A stretch of 64,000 nt of DNA. Origin: Nocardia rhizosphaerihabitans (GTDB lineage: Bacteria; Actinomycetota; Actinomycetes; Mycobacteriales; Mycobacteriaceae). Below the pieces are notes generated by a model, which was not told where the DNA came from, made no database searches, and saw nothing but the letters and a program-made list of their open reading frames with translations. How positions within the stretch are numbered: position 1 is the stretch's first letter; each line of letters opens with the position of its first letter. The translations under genes were made by a program, and so were the position numbers. Where the stretch lies: contig NZ_BMNE01000010.1 of assembly GCF_014646295.1 (NCBI RefSeq), forward strand, positions 157,142 to 221,141, read 5' to 3'. This document shows, piece by piece, positions 48,379-57,138 of this stretch.

Positions 48379-48549
48379 CGTCGACTTTCGGTGTATGAGG
48401 GCGAGCGCGTGGAGAAACCCAACAGTGAGCGCACTTTAACATCGGAATATGGCAGCCCGTGGCGCTGCTCGGGCGCCTGCCACGGGTCCGCGGCGGATGT
48501 GCCGTGCGGCGGTGCCGATGTGGGCACTTGCCTGTAGGGTCTGGTCCTC

Positions 48550-50790
48550 GTGGTGGAAAGTAGAACCCCTCCCCGTCGTGCCGTGTACCTGTGGGGCTTG
48601 ATCACCTCCCTCGGAGTGATCGCGGGCTATGGCGCGGTTCTGCTCGCCAACGCCAGGCACTTCTACACCGACGACACCGAATCCCAGTACGTCCCGCTGT
48701 GGGTGATGCTCGGCAGGCGGCTGCGCGACGGTGATCTGCCGGTGATGGTGCCCGAGCACTGGATGGCCGGAAACTACTCGATCGAAGAAGCCGGACTGCT
48801 GAATCCGCCGCAGCTGCTGATCGATCTGATCGCGCCGTCGGTCGGCAATCTCGTGCTCTACGCGACCGTGGTGAAGCTGATCTTCGCCATCATCCTCGGC
48901 CTCGGCGTCTACCGGATCTGCCTGGCCTACGGCTCGAAGGTGCAGTGGGCGGCGCTGGCGGGCGTGTCGATCCCGTTCACCGGCTGGCTGCTGTTCTTCG
49001 ACGAGGCCAGCTGGATGACAGCGTTCACCGGCACCGCGTGGATGGTGCACGCGTGGGCGTCCGGGGTGCGTTACGCGCGTGGACGCGGCGGCCCGATCCC
49101 GGTGTTCGTCTACCTGTATCTGGCGATCTCGGTGCAGTACATCTTCCCCGCGGTCGAGGCCGGTCTGATGATCGGCGCGGTCGCGGTCGGCGAGCTGGTC
49201 TACCAGAAGACCTGGCGGCCTTCGCTGAAACTGCTGCTGGTCTCGGGTCTGGCCGCGCTGGCCGGGCTGGCGACCTACCTGCCCAGCATGCTGTCGGCCA
49301 AGGTGACCTGGCGTGGCACCGCCCAGATCAACAACGACCAGTTCCTCACCGTGCCGTGGTCGGAATCGCTGAACGCGAGCCTTCCGTCGACGCTGCCCGC
49401 GTTCACCTCGTGGTGGGGCTACGTGCAGCCGCTGCCGGTGGTCTACATCGCCTGGTTCCTGATCCCGGCGCTGGCGTTCATCGACTGGGGCAAGGCGCGC
49501 GACGCCTGGCGCGAGCTCAGTGGGATCGCGCTGTTCGCGATCGCCGCGCTCATGTGGACCGCGGGTCCCGGCACGATCGGGCCGCTGCGCTGGCCTGCCC
49601 GCGTGCTGCCGATGGTGGCGCTGGGTCTGCTGCTGCTGGTGTGCGTGCTGCTCGGTCGGTTCGCCACGTTCAAGGACTGGCGTTCGCGCGGTATCGCCGC
49701 CGCGGTACTGATCGGGCTGCTGTGGGTGCGGTCGTTCTCGGCCGATCCGCACAACTGGGTTGTCCACGTGGTGGCCGCGCTGGTTCTCGCCGCGCTCGGT
49801 GCCGGGGTGGTGTGGCTCGCGGTGAACAAGGGCACCTCGGCCGCGGTCGCGCTGGCGATCGTCGCGGTGTTCCCGATCGCGTACTTCCAGGTCGACCGCG
49901 CCCAGCCGACGCCGATGAGCTGGAACCTGCCCAGCGATCGGGGCGCGGCCATGGCGGCGTTCCCCGATTTCGCGGGCACCACCCTGCAACTGGGTGATCG
50001 CGCGCTGATCCAGCCGGGGGAGCGCACGCTCGACGGCGCCTACGGCTCGCTGGTGTTCGGCAACTACGCCAAGGATCTCGAGCTCACCTACGTCAGCGGG
50101 TACACCCCGAACGGGCACTACTGGTTCGGCGACATGCTCTGCATGCGCTGGGACACCAGCGTCTGCCCCGACGCCTACCGGCGCGCGTTCGCGGTCGAAC
50201 CATCCACCGGCAAGACGATCGTCGACCTGATGAACGTCGACCGCGTCGTGCTCCAGCGCGCGCTCTACCCGGACGCCCGCAGCCAGGAGGCGCCCAGCGG
50301 CTGGAAGTGGGTCGACTACCCCGGCCACGAGAAGTACATCGCGGTGCTCGAACGCGAGAACGGCCTGATCTCCACCCGCAACGGCCGCGTCTCGGCGGTC
50401 GAGGGCGGCACCGCGGTCTCGGTGTCGGAAACCGACACCACCAGCCGGGTCAGGGTCAGCTCCGAGACCGGCGGCCGCGTGGTGTTCGCGCGCCTGGGCT
50501 GGCCTGGCTACCGGGTGAGCATCGACGGCAAGGACGTGCCGTTCACGGTCGTCGCCAAGAGCTTCGTCGCGGTCGACATCCCCGCGGGCACCCGCAACGG
50601 TGACCTCGAACTGACCTGGCGTCCGCCGGGCTGGAAGATCGGCGGCGCCGCGATCGGCCTCGGCCTGCTCGGCCTCGCGCTGTTGCAGTGGCTGTACGTG
50701 CGCGGGCGCAAGCCCGAGGACGAGCTGGCGGCCCCTGCGGCCGAATCGATCCCCGACGGCGACGCCGAGCTCGCGGACGCGGTGCGATGA
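48550..50790 (+). CDS. Large GT-C/YfhO-like membrane glycosyltransferase
   Basis: A 746-residue protein with about eleven to thirteen membrane helices in residues 15-460 and a final helix near 700. Starts at GTG 48550. The early loop HFYTDDTESQYVPLWVMLGR holds the acidic DD pair of GT-C or YfhO-type catalytic loops; a 240-residue C-terminal extracytoplasmic beta-rich domain follows. It is likely the outward-facing transferase using a lipid-linked sugar. Divergent from the GT2 gene across 171 bp and overlapping the GtrA gene by four bases. Confidence 0.75.
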   Translation: MVESRTPPRRAVYLWGLITSLGVIAGYGAVLLANARHFYTDDTESQYVPLWVMLGRRLRDGDLPVMVPEHWMAGNYSIEEAGLLNPPQLLIDLIAPSVGNLVLYATVVKLIFAIILGLGVYRICLAYGSKVQWAALAGVSIPFTGWLLFFDEASWMTAFTGTAWMVHAWASGVRYARGRGGPIPVFVYLYLAISVQYIFPAVEAGLMIGAVAVGELVYQKTWRPSLKLLLVSGLAALAGLATYLPSMLSAKVTWRGTAQINNDQFLTVPWSESLNASLPSTLPAFTSWWGYVQPLPVVYIAWFLIPALAFIDWGKARDAWRELSGIALFAIAALMWTAGPGTIGPLRWPARVLPMVALGLLLLVCVLLGRFATFKDWRSRGIAAAVLIGLLWVRSFSADPHNWVVHVVAALVLAALGAGVVWLAVNKGTSAAVALAIVAVFPIAYFQVDRAQPTPMSWNLPSDRGAAMAAFPDFAGTTLQLGDRALIQPGERTLDGAYGSLVFGNYAKDLELTYVSGYTPNGHYWFGDMLCMRWDTSVCPDAYRRAFAVEPSTGKTIVDLMNVDRVVLQRALYPDARSQEAPSGWKWVDYPGHEKYIAVLERENGLISTRNGRVSAVEGGTAVSVSETDTTSRVRVSSETGGRVVFARLGWPGYRVSIDGKDVPFTVVAKSFVAVDIPAGTRNGDLELTWRPPGWKIGGAAIGLGLLGLALLQWLYVRGRKPEDELAAPAAESIPDGDAELADAVR

Positions 50791-51227
50791 CCGCCGAGGC
50801 GCCTGCCCACGGCGTGCTCGAGACGCCGGGCCCGCTGCTGCGGATCGTCAAACGCCAGGAGCTGGCGTTCGCGATCGTCGGCGGGTTCAACACCCTGCTC
50901 GGCATGGCGCTGGCCGTGTTCTGGCTGGGTGTGTTCGGCGACGGGAGGCCCGGTCTGGCGGTGGTCGCGGCCTACGCGGTGAGCACGGTCGTCGCGTTCG
51001 TCCTGCACCGCACCCTGGTGTTCCGGGTCCGCGGGCACCTGCTGCGCGACTTCGTCGCCTTCTGCGGTGTGAACGTGGGCGGCCTGGTCCTCAACGTCAT
51101 CCTGGTGGAGCTGGCCGTGACGGGGCTGGGTTTCCCGGCCGCACCCGCGTCGGTGATCGTGATGGGTCTGGTCGCGGTGCTCAGCTTCTTCGGGCACCGC
51201 TACATCTCGTTCCGGCGGGCGCGGTAG
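50787..51227 (+). CDS. GtrA-family membrane protein
   Basis: A 146-residue protein with four membrane helices (GGFNTLLGMALAVFWLGVFG, VVAAYAVSTVVAFVLHRTLV, and two more), with the family hallmarks F-x-x-VGG-x-N near the start and the late SFFGHRYISFRR. GtrA proteins are thought to flip polyprenyl-phosphate-linked sugars or organise their transferases. The ATG 50787 overlaps the preceding stop. With the GT2 and GT-C proteins it completes a three-part surface-glycan modification system. Confidence 0.92.
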   Translation: MTAEAPAHGVLETPGPLLRIVKRQELAFAIVGGFNTLLGMALAVFWLGVFGDGRPGLAVVAAYAVSTVVAFVLHRTLVFRVRGHLLRDFVAFCGVNVGGLVLNVILVELAVTGLGFPAAPASVIVMGLVAVLSFFGHRYISFRRAR

Positions 51228-51236
51228 GTTAGGGAC

Positions 51237-51461
51237 ATGGCGCACGAATCCACCATCGACGCAACCCTGCTCAGCCTGCTCGCCTGCCCCCAGGACAAGG
51301 GCCCGCTGCAGCTGGTGCGTACCGAATCGGACGCGAGCGTGCTCTACAACCCGCGCCTACACCGCGCCTACCCGATCGACAACGGCATCCCGGTGCTGCT
51401 GATCGACGAGGCACGCGACGTCACCGACGCCGAACACGAGTTCTTCACCGCCCAGTCCTGA
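51237..51461 (+). CDS. Trm112-family (YcaR-like) protein
   Basis: A 74-residue protein: LLACPQDKGPLQL near residue 14 and YPIDNGIPVLLIDEARDVT near 45 are the Trm112/UPF0434 signature, a small zinc-ribbon-like module in which only one clear cysteine remains. In eukaryotes and archaea such proteins activate methyltransferases; bacterial copies are usually encoded near glycosyl or mycolic-acid genes. AGGGAC upstream of ATG 51237. It is followed by a truncated methyltransferase relic, which may be coincidence. Confidence 0.88.
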   Translation: MAHESTIDATLLSLLACPQDKGPLQLVRTESDASVLYNPRLHRAYPIDNGIPVLLIDEARDVTDAEHEFFTAQS

Positions 51462-51504
51462 TCGGCGCTGCGAACGTAGGGTCCCCATCGGCCCCGCTTC
51501 AGAG

Positions 51505-51969
51505 TTGGGCCGGTTCCTGCCGCCGTCGCAGCGGTGCCGGTACCTGCCGATCAGCGCGCTCGATCTGACCTGGCTCGACCACGTCGATCCCGCGCACGGC
51601 GTCTTCGTCACGGCGCAGGGACTTTTCATGTACTTCGAGCCCGACGACGTGCGCCGTCTGGTCGCCGCGATCCTCGAACGCTTCCCCGGCGTCGAGCTGA
51701 TGTTCGACACCATCCCACCCTGGTTCTCCCGCAAGACGATGCGCGGATTCCGCAAGACGCCGGACTACCTCGCGCCGCCGATGCCCTGGGGTGTGCAGCG
51801 GAGCAAGATCGCCGCGCTGCTCCGGTCATGGAGTCCCGCGGTCGAGGAGGTGACGGTGAGCTCCTACGGACCCTCGCACGGCCCGCTCGCCACGACTCTG
51901 CCGCTGTTCGCCGCGCTGCCGATCCTGCGCGATATCCCGCCCGCGATCGTCCGGGTGCGTTCGCGCTGA
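51505..51969 (+). pseudogene. Class I SAM methyltransferase relic (leucine carboxyl methyltransferase / PPM family), 5' truncated
   Basis: The frame encodes the C-terminal half of the family: CRYLPISALDLTWLD, GVFVTAQGLFMYF and LMFDTIPPWFSRKTMRG. The N-terminal SAM-binding half is absent: the only upstream initiator is a TTG at 51505 without ribosome site, and the 40 bp before it resemble no coding sequence. Truncation by deletion is most likely. No enzyme activity is expected. Confidence 0.65.
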
Positions 51970-51970
51970 A

Positions 51971-52606
51971 TCACGCACCGCCGCCGCCGATGTCACCGGT
52001 CAGGTAGCGCTGCATCGAGGGGCCGACGGCGGCGACGACCTCGTCGATCGGCATCGACGCCAGCGGTTCGATCCCGACGATCTTGCGGGCGGTCAGCACC
52101 CCGACCATCTGCGCGGCCGCCAGCGCTACCCGCGCCCGGCCGTCGTCGGCGGGGGTGGCGATCCGGGCCCGCACCCGTTCCAGCACCACCTGGAGCAGGA
52201 ACGAGCGGGCCAGGTTCATCTCGCCGCCGCCGAACATACTGCGCACCATCGCGACGATGCCGGGTCCGGCGGGGGAGTCCCACACCCCTACCACCGCGCG
52301 CACGATGGTCGGTCCGAGCTCGTCCAGTGGCGCGCGGTCGACCGCGTTCAGCGTCGCCTCCGGGTCGGCGGGGAACTCCACCACCGCAGCGAACAACTGC
52401 TGCTTGGTGCCGAAATAGTGGTGGACGAGGGCCGGGTCGACGTCGGCGTCACCGGCGATCGCCCGGATCGATGTCTTGTCGAAACCGGTGTCGGCGAACC
52501 GGATCCGAGCCGCGTCGAGGATCGCCGCGCGCGTATCGGTATTGCCGGGCCTGCGCCCGGTACGACCGGATCTGGCTGTGCCCGAACCGGATTCGCCGTC
52601 ACTCAT
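51971..52606 (-). CDS. TetR-family regulator of the adjacent ABC exporter
   Basis: A 211-residue protein. The helix-turn-helix lies at about 24-70 (TRAAILDAARIRFADTGFDK, ALVHHYFGTKQQLFAAV), followed by a TetR C-terminal domain of the TetR_C_3/17 type (PIDEVVAAVGPSMQRYL). It is the third gene of the operon, 21 bp after the permease, so it is expressed with the transporter it probably represses, giving feedback through the tandem operator at 54132-54163. Confidence 0.9.
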   Translation of the reverse strand: MSDGESGSGTARSGRTGRRPGNTDTRAAILDAARIRFADTGFDKTSIRAIAGDADVDPALVHHYFGTKQQLFAAVVEFPADPEATLNAVDRAPLDELGPTIVRAVVGVWDSPAGPGIVAMVRSMFGGGEMNLARSFLLQVVLERVRARIATPADDGRARVALAAAQMVGVLTARKIVGIEPLASMPIDEVVAAVGPSMQRYLTGDIGGGGA

Positions 52607-52627
52607 GGGTATCCCTCTCCTCGTCCG

Positions 52628-53395
52628 TCAGGGAGTCCGTCGACGCAGGGTAGCCGCGCCGAGGCACAGGGCCACCACCGCGAACCCGGCGACCACCGCG
52701 ATATCGCGCCACATGGTCGCGGTCGGCTCCGCATACAGCGACACCTGTTGCAGCGCGTCCACCGCGTAGCTCAACGGCATCACATTGCTGATCGCCTCGA
52801 GCCAGCCGGGCAGCTGGTCGCGCGGAACGAGCAAGCCGCACAGGAAGATCTGCGGCGCCACGATCACCGGCATGAACTGCACCGCCTGGAATTCGGTGCG
52901 CGCGAACGCGCTGGCCAGCAGGCCGAGCGCGACACCGCCGATCGCGTCGACCACGGCGATCAGCATCACCCAGCCGGGATTGCCCGCGGCGTTCATGTCG
53001 AGCAACCAGAAGGCGACCAGACAGGCGACGGCGGCCTGCGCCGCGGCGGCCAGCGAGAACGCGCTGCCGTACCCGGCCAGCAGATCCAGCTTGCGCAACG
53101 GCGTGGTGAGCAGCCGCTCGAGCGTGCCCGAGGTGCGTTCGCGCTGCATCGCGATGGCGGTGATCAGGAACATCACGATGAACGGCAGGATGCCGAGCAT
53201 GGTGATGCCGACCCGGTCGAAGATCGTCAGCGGGGCGTGCGGCGCGCGCGGCGCGTCCTGATAGATGAAGTACAGCAACGTCATCAGCAGGGCAGGGACC
53301 ACCAGGATCATGGCCACGGTGCGGTGATCGTTGCGCAACTGCCGCAGGATCCGGCCGGTGGTAGCGGTGTAGGGGCGCAGGGTCATGGTGGTCAT
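52628..53395 (-). CDS. ABC-2 type transporter permease (drug export)
   Basis: A 255-residue permease with six membrane helices and the ABC-2 motif of the DrrB/YhhJ class, e.g. RTSGTLERLLTTPLRKLDLL near residue 88 and LCGLLVPRDQLPGWLEAISN late. Its start at 53395 overlaps the ATPase stop as ATGA. Together they form a half-transporter pair that would dimerise to export a drug, lipid or other hydrophobic compound; substrate unknown. Confidence 0.92.
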   Translation of the reverse strand: MTTMTLRPYTATTGRILRQLRNDHRTVAMILVVPALLMTLLYFIYQDAPRAPHAPLTIFDRVGITMLGILPFIVMFLITAIAMQRERTSGTLERLLTTPLRKLDLLAGYGSAFSLAAAAQAAVACLVAFWLLDMNAAGNPGWVMLIAVVDAIGGVALGLLASAFARTEFQAVQFMPVIVAPQIFLCGLLVPRDQLPGWLEAISNVMPLSYAVDALQQVSLYAEPTATMWRDIAVVAGFAVVALCLGAATLRRRTP

Positions 53396-54120
53396 GCGCT
53401 CTCTTCCATCGTGATCAGGGTGAGGAAGGCGGTCTCGAGGTTCTGCTCGTCGGTGCGTTCGCGCAGTTCATCGGGACTGAGCTGGGCGAGCAGGTTGCCC
53501 TCGCGCATGAGCAGCAGCCGATCGCAGTGGTCGGCCTCGTCCATCACGTGACTCGAGACGAGCAATGTCGTTCCCGCCGCGGCCAAGTCGCGGAACTGCT
53601 TCCACAGTTCGACGCGCAGGACCGGGTCGAGGCCGACGGTCGGTTCGTCCATGACCAGCAGTTCCGGCTTGCCGACCAGCGCACAGGCCAGCGACGCCCT
53701 GGTCTGCTGCCCGCTGGAGAGCTGATTGCCCAGCTGGTCCGCGTACTCGCGCAAACCGACCGCGGTGAGCGCTGATTCGATGTCGTCGCGATCGCGGCCG
53801 TAGAGCGCGGCGTAATAGGCAACGTTCTCGCGGACGCTGATGTCGGCGTAGATGCTCGGCGCCTGGGTGACGTAACCGACCCGGCGCCGCAACCCGGCGC
53901 TGCCCGCCGGCTCGCCGAGCACGGTGACGGTGCCTGATTCCACGATCTGGGTGCCGACGATGCTGCGCAGCAGCGTTGTCTTGCCGCAGCCCGACGGGCC
54001 GAGCAGCCCGGAGATCGAGCCGCGTGGGATATCGAGCGTCAGTCCGTGCAGAACGGTGCGTTTCCCGCGGGTGACGGTCAGGCCGTCGACCTGGACGGCC
54101 GGGGGTGCCGGGTGCGACAT
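53392..54120 (-). CDS. ABC transporter ATP-binding protein
   Basis: A 242-residue ATPase: Walker A GPSGCGKTT near residue 42, Q-loop VTQAPSIYAD, signature LSSGQQTR near 137, Walker B LLVMDEPTVGLDP near 157, and the switch histidine in SSHVMDEADH. First gene of the exporter operon, translated from an ATG at 54120 immediately beside the operator. Drug- or nodulation-type ABC-2 ATPase. Confidence 0.95.
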   Translation of the reverse strand: MSHPAPPAVQVDGLTVTRGKRTVLHGLTLDIPRGSISGLLGPSGCGKTTLLRSIVGTQIVESGTVTVLGEPAGSAGLRRRVGYVTQAPSIYADISVRENVAYYAALYGRDRDDIESALTAVGLREYADQLGNQLSSGQQTRASLACALVGKPELLVMDEPTVGLDPVLRVELWKQFRDLAAAGTTLLVSSHVMDEADHCDRLLLMREGNLLAQLSPDELRERTDEQNLETAFLTLITMEESA

Positions 54121-54131
54121 GGTCGCCTCAA

Positions 54132-54163
54132 TTCATCGAGTGTTGAATTCACTATGTGATGAA
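54132..54163. promoter_or_regulatory. Two abutting TTCA-N8-TGAA boxes upstream of the ABC exporter
   Basis: TTCA-N8-TGAA occurs at 54132-54147 and again, without gap, at 54148-54163, centred on GAATTC; the outer arms (TTCATC and GATGAA) also pair across the whole 32 bp. It lies 11 bp before the ATPase start, where it should overlap promoter or start region. Probable binding site of the TetR regulator encoded at the operon end. Confidence 0.65.
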
Positions 54164-54193
54164 TTTAGCGCGGCCCGGTCGGCGTGGCAAGAG

Positions 54194-55708
54194 TCAATGC
54201 GCGTGCCGCGGGGGTGGCGCGGCCTGCTGACCTGGCTCGACGACCACGAACTGGCCCATCATCCCCACGTCCTCGTGCCAGAGCAGATGGCAGTGATACA
54301 TGTACGGAGTGTCCGGATCGGCGGGACCGTCGAAGCGCAGCGCCAGCGTCGCGGTCGTGTTCGGCGGCAGGAAGATCGTGTCCTTGGGTCCGGTCAGCGC
54401 CGGTGGCGGCGGCGCGCCCGCGTAGTCGAGCACCCGGAACTGCACGTCGTGGACGTGGAAGTTGTGCGGCATCCCGTCGGCATTGCGGACCACCCACTTC
54501 TCGGTCGTGCCACGGGTGACGGTCGCGTCGATGCGGTCCATCGCCATCGGGGCACCGTTGATGCCGGCGAGGGTGAGGTCGAAGGTGCGTTCGACCGCGG
54601 CATCAGAGCCGTCCGGCGTCGACGGCGCGACCAGTGCGGCGGGCAGCTCGGGGGAGGGGCGCAGGGTATCGGCGGCCCGGAGCTCGAGCACATCGAACCG
54701 GTCGTCGCCACCGGAGAACCGGTTGGACCAGAAGTCCAAGCCCGCGTCGAGCTGTTCGCTGCGCAGCACCGCGCGCTCGCCGGGCTGCATGCGCACCACG
54801 ATCTCGGCGCGCTCGCCGGGCGAAAGCTGCACCGCTGTCAGCGATTCGGGCCGTTCGAGCAGGCCGCCGTCGGAGGCGATCAGCGAGAACCGCTTGCTGT
54901 CGCGGAAGGTGAAGTTGTAGATCCGTGCGGTCGAGGCGTTGAGCAGCCGCAGCCGGACCAGTTCGTCGCCGACCTCCTGATACGGCGCGAGGGTGCCGTT
55001 GACCATGGTGCGGTCGCCCAGGAATCCGATATCGCGGAAGACGGCGTGGCTGCCGTCGAGGCGTTTGCCGCGCAGGCGCATGTCCTGCACGATCACCGGG
55101 ATGTCGTCGACGCCGTAGGTGTCGGGCAGCGGCAGCGCGGTTTCGTCGTCGATCAGGAACATGCCGGCCAGGCCGCGGCGCACATGGTCCTCGGTCGCAC
55201 CGTGCGGGTGCGGGTGGTACCAGAGCGTCGAAGCCGGTTGTGCCACCGTCCATTCCGGCGTCCAGGTCGCGCCCGCCTCGACCATCTGGTGCGGGCCGCC
55301 GTCCATCGCCGCGGGTAGGTGCATGCCGTGCCAGTGCACCGTCGAGGCCTCGGGCAACTGGTTGCGCACCCGGACCCGCACCTTTTCGCCGCGGGCGGCG
55401 CGCAGCGTGGGGCCGAGGTAGCTGCCGTTGAAACCCCAGGTCTCGGTGGCCTTGCCTGGCTCGAATTCCGTTGTGCCGGTCTGCATATCGAGGGTGAACA
55501 CGCGGGTGCCGTCGGGTTCGACGGTGGCTGCGGCCAATGGTGGGATCGCGAGCGGGCGGGTGAATTCCGTGGTGCCGACGGTGGAGACGTCGGCGTCGGC
55601 CCAGGTCCAGGTCACCAGGCCCGCGATCGCGAGTACCAGGGTGAGGACGAGTGCGCCCGCGCCGAGCAGTACCCGGCGCAGGCGGCCGGGTCGAGAAGGG
55701 GAAGCCAT
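54194..55708 (-). CDS. Multicopper oxidase (three-domain, membrane-anchored)
   Basis: A 504-residue protein starting MASPSRPGRL at 55708, with an N-terminal membrane anchor or signal (about 10-36). Copper sites are HWHG at 125-128, HPHPHG at 165-170, HNFHVHDVQF near 420, and the type-1/type-2/3 motif HCHLLWHEDVGMM near 472-484; the axial methionine is present. Such enzymes couple oxidation of a substrate (Cu(I), Mn(II), phenols) to reduction of O2 to water outside the membrane. The C-terminus ends in a short histidine-containing tail. Substrate unknown. Confidence 0.93.
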   Translation of the reverse strand: MASPSRPGRLRRVLLGAGALVLTLVLAIAGLVTWTWADADVSTVGTTEFTRPLAIPPLAAATVEPDGTRVFTLDMQTGTTEFEPGKATETWGFNGSYLGPTLRAARGEKVRVRVRNQLPEASTVHWHGMHLPAAMDGGPHQMVEAGATWTPEWTVAQPASTLWYHPHPHGATEDHVRRGLAGMFLIDDETALPLPDTYGVDDIPVIVQDMRLRGKRLDGSHAVFRDIGFLGDRTMVNGTLAPYQEVGDELVRLRLLNASTARIYNFTFRDSKRFSLIASDGGLLERPESLTAVQLSPGERAEIVVRMQPGERAVLRSEQLDAGLDFWSNRFSGGDDRFDVLELRAADTLRPSPELPAALVAPSTPDGSDAAVERTFDLTLAGINGAPMAMDRIDATVTRGTTEKWVVRNADGMPHNFHVHDVQFRVLDYAGAPPPPALTGPKDTIFLPPNTTATLALRFDGPADPDTPYMYHCHLLWHEDVGMMGQFVVVEPGQQAAPPPRHAH

Positions 55709-55861
55709 GTCCCGACGGTAGGGAGCGCGAGCTCGGTCGCACATCGGGAAGCGTCCCCCATCGGACCCTGGCCCGCACCCTGATCGCGCGGTTGTTTCCG
55801 CAGGTGGCAGTGGGTTTCGGGGCAGCGAGGTTGTCTTGTGATGCGGGTCACATCAGGTGGC

Positions 55862-55888
55862 TGTCACGATCCGGCGGGGTCGTTTGTC
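55862..55888 (+). promoter_or_regulatory. Putative ECF41-type promoter, TGTCACG-N16-TGTC
   Basis: TGTCACG at 55862-55868 and TGTC at 55885-55888 are separated by 16 bp. The ECF41 consensus is TGTCACA with a 16 bp spacing to CGTC. It lies 33 bp before the NDH-2-like gene, which is directly upstream of an ECF41 (SigJ) gene, so the sigma factor likely autoregulates the pair. Confidence 0.6.
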
Positions 55889-55920
55889 CTATCGGCATCC
55901 CACCGACAAGGAGCATCGCC

Positions 55921-57099
55921 ATGAACACCACCACGCACCGCATCGTCGTCCTCGGCGCCGGCTACACGGGCATGCTGGCCGCGATCCGCCTCGCCCGGCG
56001 CACCCGCAAGCTCGACGTCCGGATCACCCTGGTCAACCCGTCGGCGCGGTTCACCGAGCGGCTGCGCATGCACCAGATCGCCGCCGGTCAGGAACTCGCG
56101 AACCACCACATCCCCGAGCTCCTCGACGGCACCGGCATCGAGTTCGTCCAGGGCTGGGCCACCGCCATCGACCCCGACACGCGGCGTGTGCACGTCGACG
56201 GTTTCGGTGAGCTGCCCTACGACGCACTGGTCTACGCGCTCGGCAGCACCACCGACACCACCGTCGTCCCCGGCGTCGCCGATCACGCGTGGACGCTCAA
56301 CGATCCGCGCCTCGCCCACGAATTCGCCGGCAAGCTCACCGAACTCGCCGCAACGGGCGGCACGGTGACGGTGTGCGGCGGCGGTCTCACCGGCATCGAA
56401 GCCGCCACCGAGATCGCCGAGAGCCACCCAGGTCTGCGCGTCACCCTGATCAGCGCGACCGAGCCGGGCGCGATGATGGGCGAGAAGGCCCGCGCGTATC
56501 TGAACAAGGCGATGGACCGGCTCGGGGTCGTCCGGGCGACCGGACTGCGCGTCACCAAGGTGCTGCCCGACACGGTCGAACTCGCCGACGGCACCAGGAT
56601 CGACGCCGACCTCACCCTGTGGACCAGCGGTGTGCGGGTCTCGCCGCTCGCCGCCGAGGCGGGTATCGCGACCGACGAGCGCGGCCTGATCGTGGTCGAC
56701 CCCACCCTGAAGTCGGTGTCGCACGCCACGATTCACGCCGTCGGTGACGCCGCCGCGGTGCGTCAGGCATGGGGCCTTGTCCACGGCACCTGCCAGAGCG
56801 GCCTGCCCACCGCCGCCTTCGTCGCCGACGCGATCGCGGCCGGGCTGCGCGGCAAGCCGGTGCGGCCGTTCCGCTTCGGCTACTTCCATCAGCCGGTGAG
56901 CCTCGGCCGCCGCGACGCGGTCATCCAGTTCACCAACGCCGACGACACCCCGCGCCGCTTCTACCTGACCGGCTGGGCAGCCAGGACCTACAAGGAGATG
57001 GTCAGCAGCAGCCCGGTGCCGACGTTCAAGGCGAGCAAGCGGATGACCATGAGCGTCCAGCTGTCCAAGGGCGGCACGGCGACTCGCGCGACCGCGTGA
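55921..57099 (+). CDS. NDH-2-like FAD-dependent oxidoreductase
   Basis: A 392-residue pyridine-nucleotide-disulfide-type oxidoreductase. The FAD site is VLGAGYTGMLAAIRL near residue 9, the NADH site CGGGLTGIEAATEIAE near 155, and the second FAD contact IHAVGDAA near 272. AAGGAG precedes ATG 55921. It resembles type II NADH dehydrogenases but is shorter and without an obvious membrane helix at its end. ECF41 sigma factors are typically linked to one oxidoreductase, epimerase or carboxymuconolactone decarboxylase (COE) target gene; this is that partner. Confidence 0.9.
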   Translation: MNTTTHRIVVLGAGYTGMLAAIRLARRTRKLDVRITLVNPSARFTERLRMHQIAAGQELANHHIPELLDGTGIEFVQGWATAIDPDTRRVHVDGFGELPYDALVYALGSTTDTTVVPGVADHAWTLNDPRLAHEFAGKLTELAATGGTVTVCGGGLTGIEAATEIAESHPGLRVTLISATEPGAMMGEKARAYLNKAMDRLGVVRATGLRVTKVLPDTVELADGTRIDADLTLWTSGVRVSPLAAEAGIATDERGLIVVDPTLKSVSHATIHAVGDAAAVRQAWGLVHGTCQSGLPTAAFVADAIAAGLRGKPVRPFRFGYFHQPVSLGRRDAVIQFTNADDTPRRFYLTGWAARTYKEMVSSSPVPTFKASKRMTMSVQLSKGGTATRATA

Positions 57100-57138
57100 T
57101 CCCGCCCCCGAACTCGCCCCAGTGACGGAGCATGCGCC

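Noticed and set aside
48436..50328. Minus-strand 630-codon frame opposite the GT-C-like gene
   Set aside because: Shadow frame; the plus strand has membrane helices, ribosome-coupled GtrA and coherent codon use.
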